Origin: Phycisphaerales bacterium
GTDB lineage: Bacteria; Planctomycetota; Phycisphaerae; Phycisphaerales; UBA1924
Length of the DNA stretch: 7,380 nucleotides
Assembly: GCA_019747615.1 (NCBI GenBank)
Contig: JAIEQQ010000188.1
Location: forward strand, 1 to 7,380
Reading direction: 5' to 3'
Shown here: positions 1-5,151 of the stretch, in pieces
Numbering within the stretch: position 1 is the stretch's first letter
Layout: each line of letters begins with the position of its first letter
Notes under the pieces: generated by a model
Told to the model about the DNA's origin: nothing
The model's input: only the letters and a program-made list of their open reading frames with translations
Database searches by the model: none
Translations under genes and position numbers: made by a program

Positions 1-1545
1 GAGCGTGTGGCCGTGGTTCGCGGCTTCGCGATACTCGACACTAAACCCCGCGGCCTCCGACGCCCGAGCCGCGGCCTCGAGCGTCGCGGCGCTGATGATC
101 GGATCCAGCTCCGCGCCGAAGACGAGCATCGGCGCGACGGAACGCAGCACCGGCCGCTGCGGCCCGCCCGCGAGACACGCGACCGCGGCGACCTTCGTGA
201 TCGAGTTCCGCGCGATGTATGCCGCGGCCCCGGCGCCCATGCTGTGACCGATGACGTAGACGCGATCGCGATCGAAGTCGTACATGGTCGCGAGGTCATC
301 GAGAAACGCTTCGACGGCTTTGGGCGAGGTAAAGGTCGTGAGATCTACGCGCGGAGAGACGAGAATGAACGCGTGCTTGTCCGCGAGCACTTTGAGTCGG
401 CCGTTGCCGTAGGCGTCGGGGAACATGTTCTCGTCGCCGCCCATGCCGTGGAGGGCGACGAGCAGCGGCGGCTTGACGCCGGGAGTGAGGGCCGAGGCGG
501 GTGCGATGATTCTCGTGGGGATCATCGAGGCGTTCGTTTTCAAGAGCGCCCACCAATCGCCTCGGCGCGATTTGAACGGGTCACTACCCGCGGCGATCTG
601 TTCCAGCTCCGCGTTCAACTCCGTGATATGGCGTGGGATATCGAGCATGAACTCCGAGGAGTTGTTGGGTGAGGGGCTATCGGTGAGCAAGGTCGCTCGC
701 CCGAGCACACGCCGAGCCGCGGCGGCCAGCGGTGGCCGCTCGTCCGTGTTCGATACTTCGAGCGCCTGAGCTCGCTCGGTGATCGCGGCGCGGTCGGCCG
801 AGGGCGCTTGAGCTGTGAGGACGATTCGGCCGACGCCGTGGCCACCGCACTTGCTCTCAAGACTCCACATGAGCCTCACGTCGTATACGCCGGGTGTTGC
901 GCCGGCAAAATCCTTTGGCAAGTCCAGGAGGAGCTCGGCGGTCACCATGCCCGCGGGCACGATCGTGGCCTCGGTCTGCAGCGTTGTTTCACTTCCGTCC
1001 GACTTCTCGAACTTTACGAAGATCGGAAGCTTCGTCGGCGCAGAGAGACCCTTCCCGGCACCGGCGTCGTACATCGATGTCAGCGTGACCTTCGCGGTTG
1101 CGAACGCATTGAGCGCGATGACCGGCGGATCACATGACAGGTGAAGTGAGCGCGCAATCACGTCGGGTGAACAACTGACGAGGCTGCGGCGGCCTTGAAC
1201 GGTGTCGGTGAGCGTGTGCACCTGTTTGATGACCTCGTCGAAACGACCGCTGAAGAAGGACATCGTGAGCGCGTCGAACGCTTTGGAGTATGCCGCGGGG
1301 ACGTCAGCGGGTCGCTCGATCGAGAACGGGTTGAGCGCGTGTTCAAGGCCGAGATACGCCCGTGCGACATCGGCGCGGGTTGGCTTGACGGGCGCCTCGA
1401 ACTTCGCGGGGGCGACGGGCGGCGCGGGCTCAATCGTGGGGCGCGGCGTGGGCGCGGGCTGGCCCCATGCCGCGCTGAGCGCGAACCCGGAACCGATGAC
1501 GATCAGAAAGGCTGCGACGCGAACGCGGCGGTGGCGTTGGAGCAT
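1..1545 (-). CDS. Exported alpha/beta-hydrolase (esterase/depolymerase-like), 3'-truncated by the window edge
   Basis: One uninterrupted frame of 515 codons runs from ATG at 1545 to the left edge with no stop, so the C-terminus is missing. An in-frame TGA at 1549-1551 leaves only this ATG or the adjacent GTG at 1548 as start. Residues 1-9 are basic (RHRRVR) and about 10-25 hydrophobic, a signal peptide with cleavage likely near 26-28. A Pro/Ala-rich linker follows (about 29-55). Residues 60-130 look helical and 140-245 beta-rich, with no family I recognise. The hydrolase domain starts near 345: oxyanion-type HGMGG at 366-370, nucleophile elbow GHSMG with Ser435, an Asp481 candidate in GAELDP, and a catalytic His in NHGHT (His511 or 513). 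The full triad is therefore visible just before the edge. The fold resembles PHB-depolymerase/dienelactone-hydrolase or phospholipase/carboxylesterase proteins; the substrate is unknown. It starts 78 bases after nuoN on the same strand but has no evident link to respiration. Hydrolase call strong, specificity open. Confidence 0.85.
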   Translation of the reverse strand, partial: MLQRHRRVRVAAFLIVIGSGFALSAAWGQPAPTPRPTIEPAPPVAPAKFEAPVKPTRADVARAYLGLEHALNPFSIERPADVPAAYSKAFDALTMSFFSGRFDEVIKQVHTLTDTVQGRRSLVSCSPDVIARSLHLSCDPPVIALNAFATAKVTLTSMYDAGAGKGLSAPTKLPIFVKFEKSDGSETTLQTEATIVPAGMVTAELLLDLPKDFAGATPGVYDVRLMWSLESKCGGHGVGRIVLTAQAPSADRAAITERAQALEVSNTDERPPLAAAARRVLGRATLLTDSPSPNNSSEFMLDIPRHITELNAELEQIAAGSDPFKSRRGDWWALLKTNASMIPTRIIAPASALTPGVKPPLLVALHGMGGDENMFPDAYGNGRLKVLADKHAFILVSPRVDLTTFTSPKAVEAFLDDLATMYDFDRDRVYVIGHSMGAGAAAYIARNSITKVAAVACLAGGPQRPVLRSVAPMLVFGAELDPIISAATLEAAARASEAAGFSVEYREAANHGHTL

Positions 1546-1550
1546 CACTC

Positions 1551-1556
1551 ATCATA
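1551..1556 (-). promoter_or_regulatory. Possible -10 box for the hydrolase gene
   Basis: The minus strand reads TATGAT here, one base from the TATAAT consensus, five bases before the hydrolase ATG. No TTGACA-like -35 box is seen at the usual spacing (that position reads ACTGGG) and no Shine-Dalgarno precedes the ATG. If real, transcription would begin at or next to the ATG, giving a leaderless message. A chance match is quite possible. Confidence 0.2.
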
Positions 1557-1559
1557 CAT

Positions 1560-1580
1560 CACTGGCCATCGGGCCCAGTG
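1560..1580 (-). terminator. Imperfect hairpin between nuoN and the hydrolase gene
   Basis: CACTGGCC and GGCCCAGTG are inverted around a four-base loop (ATCG), giving eight base pairs with one bulged C. It lies 44 bases past the nuoN stop in the direction of transcription. No T-run follows it, so it is a poor intrinsic terminator. It could mark the end of the nuo transcript, stabilise its 3' end, or be an operator for the next gene. The rest of the 78-base spacer (1546-1623) shows nothing else I can support except the -10 candidate. Confidence 0.25.
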
Positions 1581-1623
1581 CCCACTTACACCACGGCTCG
1601 CGAAGGACCCAATCCACGTGGCC

Positions 1624-3225
1624 TCATTGCTTGGCCACTGGCGCAACCGGCAGCGCGCCTGCGCGGAGCTGGGCCTCGACCTTGGGCTGGTACTTCGCGC
1701 CAATGCGCGCCGCGCCGGTCATCGGGTAGGCCGCCAGGGCGATGATGCCGACGGCGCTGAGGACGCCGGCGATCCAGCGGCCGTTGACGTGAACGGGGCG
1801 GACCTGGGCGGCGCTGCCGCTGAGGTCGGGCTTTTCCAGCAGCGGGTAGCCGGCGAGGCGGAGGTAGTACACGGCGCCGATGGCGCTGTTGATGCCCATG
1901 ATGATGATCAGCGTGTAGTGACCGGCGCCCATGCCGGCGGTGAAGAGCGGGAGCTTGCCGAAGAAGCCCAAGAGCGGCGGGAGGCCGAGCATGCTGGCGG
2001 CGCAGATGACCATCGTCCAGCCCAGGACGGGGCGGGTGATGCAGAGGCCTCGGAGATCGGCGAGGCTGTCGATCTCTTCCATCGTGCCGTCTTTGCCGGG
2101 GCGCTGGAGGGAGGCGACGACGGCGAAGGCGCCGAGGTTCATGACGCCGTAGACCAGCAGGTAGAACAGCACCGCCGCGATGCCGCTGCTGCTGAACTGA
2201 TCGGGGCGTGCGCCGGGGCCGACGATGATGCCCACGAGCATGTAGCCCGAGTGAGCGATCGATGAGTACGCGAGGATGCGCTTGAGCGAGGTCTGCAGGA
2301 GCGCCAGGGTGTTGCCGATGGTCATCGTCAGCACCGCGATGATCCAGAGCACCGAGTGGATGCTGGGCGGGAGCGTGCCGGCGGGGTATTCCGCCGAGGG
2401 GATCCACGCCAGCGTGGTGGTGAGCAGGAGGATCGAGATGAAACCGGCGGTCTTGGGCACGAAGGCGAGGAACGCAGCGACCGGGGCGCTTGCGCCCTGA
2501 TACACATCGGGTGTGTAGAAGTGCATCGGCACTGCGGCGATCTTGAACGAGACGCCGACGATCGCCAGGATGATCCCAGCGATGCCCAGAGCGTTGATGC
2601 CGCCACTGGCCAACTGCTGTGCGAAGACGGCCTTGATCTCGGCGAAGTTGGTCGCGCCGGTGGCGCCGTAGATGAGCGCGAAGCCGTAGAGGAACGTCGC
2701 GGCGCCCATGGCGCCGAGGAAGAAGTACTTGATGCCCGCTTCCATCGAGCGGTTGCGGGCGGTGGCGATGGCGACCATGATGTAGGTCGGCAGTGAGACC
2801 AGCTCGAGCGCGAGGAAGAGCCAGATCAGGTCATCGGCCCCGGAGCAGAGCATGAGGCCCATGAGCGAGAAGAGGAAGAGGGCGTAGAACTCGCCTCGGG
2901 TCGAGCGGAGGGGATCAAAGCGGCTGGTGCCGCGCTCGACATCGGCCTCGTACTGGCGATCAACGGTGCCGGCGAGGACGAAGATGAGCAGCAGGCCGAC
3001 GAAGGCCGTGAGCACCTTGCCGTACTGAGCGAGATTGGGCAGGGCGTGGGCGGAGGGGTGGTTGGTGGTGTACGCCAGCAGGCCCGCGGCGATGAGGGCC
3101 GCGGCGCTGATGGGCCAGCAGAGGCGGCGCACCTGCGCAGACGCGCTGAGGCCGACGATCATGACCACGCACGCACCGACAAAGAGCGTGATCTCTGGCC
3201 AGAGTGTCTGCAACTTCTCGATCAC
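1624..3225 (-). CDS. nuoN: NADH-quinone oxidoreductase subunit N (complex I membrane subunit)
   Basis: This 533-residue polytopic protein is the antiporter-like subunit of complex I nearest the hydrophilic arm among L, M and N. It helps couple quinone reduction to proton pumping across the cytoplasmic membrane. Recognisable segments are LALELVSLPTY (channel glutamate E141), MEAGIKYFFLGA (161-172), SFKIAAVPMHFYTPDVYQG (K228), FVPKTAGF (K258), LKRILAYSSIAHSGY (314-328) and LGFFGKLPLF (K424). These match the glutamate and lysines known to be essential in the family. It is longer than E. coli NuoN (485), with a hydrophilic stretch at about 88-111 and a short polar C-terminal tail (about 503-533). 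The start is GTG at 3225, giving MIEKLQTLWPEITLF, supported by a well-placed GGAG. The GTGA overlap with the nuoM stop implies translational coupling. Unlike NuoL and NuoM it has no His-rich loop. It appears to be the last nuo gene. Confidence 0.96.
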   Translation of the reverse strand: MIEKLQTLWPEITLFVGACVVMIVGLSASAQVRRLCWPISAAALIAAGLLAYTTNHPSAHALPNLAQYGKVLTAFVGLLLIFVLAGTVDRQYEADVERGTSRFDPLRSTRGEFYALFLFSLMGLMLCSGADDLIWLFLALELVSLPTYIMVAIATARNRSMEAGIKYFFLGAMGAATFLYGFALIYGATGATNFAEIKAVFAQQLASGGINALGIAGIILAIVGVSFKIAAVPMHFYTPDVYQGASAPVAAFLAFVPKTAGFISILLLTTTLAWIPSAEYPAGTLPPSIHSVLWIIAVLTMTIGNTLALLQTSLKRILAYSSIAHSGYMLVGIIVGPGARPDQFSSSGIAAVLFYLLVYGVMNLGAFAVVASLQRPGKDGTMEEIDSLADLRGLCITRPVLGWTMVICAASMLGLPPLLGFFGKLPLFTAGMGAGHYTLIIIMGINSAIGAVYYLRLAGYPLLEKPDLSGSAAQVRPVHVNGRWIAGVLSAVGIIALAAYPMTGAARIGAKYQPKVEAQLRAGALPVAPVAKQ

Positions 3226-5039
3226 GGGCGGATCTCCGAGGACGGTTGATTGCCCGAGGGCGTGGGGGCGGGGGCGGCGGAGGGGGTGCTGGTCGATGAT
3301 TCGGGGGCGGCGGTTGAGCCGGGGTTTTCGAACATCGCGGCGTCGCGAGCATCACGGGCCCGCTGCGCGTCCTCGCCCACGGTGCGGCGTGTTTGCTCGA
3401 TCAGGCTCACGTGCTGCTGCACGTTGGGCATGACCATGTTCATCAGCGGGCGCGGGAAGACGCCCAGAACGAGGCAGAGAATGGCCAGCGGCGCCAGCGC
3501 CAGGATCTCGCGACGTGTGAGATCCGCGGGGAGACCGTGCTCGGCATCGGCGACGGCGTGCGTCGCGTGCGCGCCGGCGGCGTGGTCTGCGTGATTGCCG
3601 TGGCCATGATGGTCCGCGTGGCCCGCGGGCTCCTTGAGCGGGCCGAAGACGACCTTGCCCACCATGTAGAGGATGTAGATCGCGCCGATGATCATGCCGA
3701 TGCCGGCCAGGAACGCGTACCACGGGCCGAGGCCCGCGCCCTGCATGCCAGCACCCAGACGCAGCACGTCGTTGGCCTGATAGGCGCCCATGACGCAGAG
3801 GAACTCAGAGACGAAGCCGTTGAGCCCCGGCAGGCCGACCGAGGCCATGCTGAAGAAGACCATGAACGTCGCCCAGATGGGCATGCGGGCGGCGAGACCG
3901 CCGATCTCGTGCATGGAGCGCGTGTGGTATCGCTCGTACATGAAGCCGATGCAGAGGAACAGCGCGCCCGTCGAGAGCCCGTGGTTGATCATGTAGAGCA
4001 CGGCGCCCTGCAGGCCCGCGGTGTTCAGCGCGAACATCCCCAGCATGCAGAAGCCCAAGTGGGCCACCGACGAGTACGCGACGAGCTTCTTCACGTCCGT
4101 CTGCACCCAGCAGATCAGCCCGCCGACGAGGATGCCCAGCACCGCCAGCGTCGCGATGATCGGGGCGTGCATGATCGCCGCTTGCGGCGTGAAGGGAATG
4201 GCGAAGGTAAAGATCGCGTACGTGCCGAGCTTCAGCAGCACGCCGGCCAGCACGACCGAGCCGGCGGTCGGTGCCTCGGTATGCGCCAGCGGCAGCCACG
4301 TGTGCAGCGGGAAGAGCGGGACCTTGACCGCGAAGCCGAGCATCATGGCCGCGAAGACCCAGGCCTGTGCGTGCGCCGGCATGCGCTGGGCACTGGCCAT
4401 GAGCGTGGGGATGTCGAAGGTCCATTGCGTGAGGCCGCCGGCGATGGCGGGGGCGACCTGCGTCGCGTGGAACCACGCGACGTAGACGAGGCCGGCCAGC
4501 GCGATGACCGAGCCGGTGAACGTGTAGAGGAAGAACTTGACCGCCGCGGCTTTGCGGTTGCTGGAACCAAAGAGGCTGATGAGGACGAACATCGGCACGA
4601 GCGTGAACTCGAAGCAGATGTAGAAGATGATGAGGTCTTGGGCGCAGAAGACGCCGTACATCGCCGATTGCAGGACCAGCAGCCAGCCGTAGAACGTGCG
4701 AACGTGCTGGTTGATCGCGGTCCAAGATCCCAGCACACAGAGCGGGCCCAGCAGCGCCGTGAGCGTCACGAGCGACATGGAGAGCCCGTCGATTCGGAAG
4801 TTGAAGGCGATGCCCAGATCGGCGAACCACGCGCCGTAGGACTCGGTGATGCGGATCATCGCGGGGGCAGCGCCCGAGGCGGGTGCGGAGGCGAACCAGT
4901 CATGCGAGGCCAGCAACATGCCCACCGGCACCATCGGCACCAGCGTGCCCAGCAGCGCGACCCACGGCACCTGCTTCTTGGAAACCAAGGGCACAAGCGC
5001 GGCGGCCACGAGCGGGATGATCAACAGCGAAAGCAGCAT
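3222..5039 (-). CDS. nuoM: NADH-quinone oxidoreductase subunit M (complex I membrane subunit)
   Basis: This is the middle antiporter-like proton-pumping subunit of complex I, 605 residues against 509 in E. coli. The core is classical: CFEFTLVPMF with E144, GFAVKVPLFPLHTWLPLAHTEAP (K239), SVVLAGVLLKLGTY (K270), VQTDVKKLVAYSSVAHLGF (312-330), and LPGLNGFVSEFL with E412. These correspond to E144, K234, K265 and E407 of the E. coli protein. Extra length comes from a His-rich loop at residues 474-501 (9 His in 28) between the last two helices, and a hydrophilic tail (about 543-605) ending in a Pro/Ser/Thr/Ala-rich stretch from about 572. ATG at 5039 gives MLLSLLIIPL, the usual NuoM beginning. The frame stays open upstream to a TTG at 5123, but those 28 codons only translate spacer repeats. 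No Shine-Dalgarno is visible before the ATG. The TGA stop overlaps the nuoN GTG. Confidence 0.96.
   Translation of the reverse strand: MLLSLLIIPLVAAALVPLVSKKQVPWVALLGTLVPMVPVGMLLASHDWFASAPASGAAPAMIRITESYGAWFADLGIAFNFRIDGLSMSLVTLTALLGPLCVLGSWTAINQHVRTFYGWLLVLQSAMYGVFCAQDLIIFYICFEFTLVPMFVLISLFGSSNRKAAAVKFFLYTFTGSVIALAGLVYVAWFHATQVAPAIAGGLTQWTFDIPTLMASAQRMPAHAQAWVFAAMMLGFAVKVPLFPLHTWLPLAHTEAPTAGSVVLAGVLLKLGTYAIFTFAIPFTPQAAIMHAPIIATLAVLGILVGGLICWVQTDVKKLVAYSSVAHLGFCMLGMFALNTAGLQGAVLYMINHGLSTGALFLCIGFMYERYHTRSMHEIGGLAARMPIWATFMVFFSMASVGLPGLNGFVSEFLCVMGAYQANDVLRLGAGMQGAGLGPWYAFLAGIGMIIGAIYILYMVGKVVFGPLKEPAGHADHHGHGNHADHAAGAHATHAVADAEHGLPADLTRREILALAPLAILCLVLGVFPRPLMNMVMPNVQQHVSLIEQTRRTVGEDAQRARDARDAAMFENPGSTAAPESSTSTPSAAPAPTPSGNQPSSEIRP
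3234..3237 (-). promoter_or_regulatory. Ribosome binding site for nuoN, inside the nuoM coding end
   Basis: The minus strand reads GGAG here, eight bases before the nuoN GTG. It decides the GTG start and lies within the last codons of nuoM, as expected for coupled translation. It is the only clear Shine-Dalgarno at a gene start in the window. Confidence 0.6.
3258..3286 (+). other. G-quadruplex-type motif opposite the 3' end of nuoM
   Basis: Four runs of three to five G on the plus strand (3258-3260, 3264-3268, 3270-3274, 3282-3286) are separated by loops of 3, 1 and 7 bases, meeting the usual G3+N1-7 pattern. Further G runs follow at 3303-3307 and 3321-3324. The plus strand is the template for nuoM, so the messenger itself is C-rich. 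The runs arise from codons of the Pro/Ser/Ala-rich NuoM tail and could simply reflect that composition. Confidence 0.4.
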
Positions 5040-5056
5040 GGTGGTTCTGGAAAAGG

Positions 5057-5084
5057 CGTGAGGCTTGAAACGTGAGGCGTGATG
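5057..5084 (-). repeat. Heptamer-period repeat block A in the nuoL-nuoM spacer
   Basis: On the minus strand four consecutive seven-base units read CATCACG, CCTCACG, TTTCAAG, CCTCACG. Two are identical, one differs by one base and one is diverged. The block sits 17 bases upstream of the nuoM ATG and has no coding role at the chosen start. Confidence 0.5.
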
Positions 5085-5093
5085 ACGTGCGTG

Positions 5094-5118
5094 TTCTGCT
5101 TCTTCTGCTTCTTCTGCT
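5094..5118 (+). repeat. 9-bp tandem repeat TTCTGCTTC, about 2.8 copies
   Basis: TTCTGCTTC occurs at 5094-5102 and 5103-5111, with a third copy broken off after seven bases at 5118. On the sense (minus) strand it gives a purine-rich GAAGCAGAA tract. It lies in the nuoL-nuoM spacer and overlaps the next repeat block by two bases. The block's period of nine keeps the frame upstream of nuoM open, reading Ala-Glu-Glu. Confidence 0.65.
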
Positions 5119-5151
5119 GACAACTGATCACTGACAACTGACCACTGGCAC
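5117..5151 (+). repeat. Heptamer tandem repeat block B (CTGAYMA), five units, abutting the nuoL stop
   Basis: Consecutive units are CTGACAA, CTGATCA, CTGACAA, CTGACCA and a diverged CTGGCAC. The last unit ends one base before the TAA of nuoL. Such seven-base short tandem repeats in intergenic DNA are known from filamentous cyanobacteria and resemble dispersed repeats more than a regulatory site. Whether this block recurs elsewhere in the genome cannot be seen here. Confidence 0.7.

Noticed and set aside
1..1545. Idea that the left region is a broken gene or non-coding, since no closed frame spans it
   Set aside because: Reading the minus strand from 1545 gives one continuous 515-codon frame; the stop simply lies outside the window.
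1195..2265. Plus-strand open frame spanning the hydrolase-nuoN boundary
   Set aside because: It crosses two real minus-strand genes and its composition is that of a shadow.
1586..2407. Minus-strand open frame overlapping nuoN in another frame
   Set aside because: Arg/Pro/His-rich out-of-frame reading of nuoN; NuoN itself is complete without a frameshift.
3393..5075. Long plus-strand open frame opposite nuoM
   Set aside because: Same charged, low-complexity composition, fully antisense to NuoM with all its conserved motifs.
5057..5151. Possible CRISPR array
   Set aside because: Units are only 7-9 bases with no spacers between them; this is short tandem repetition.
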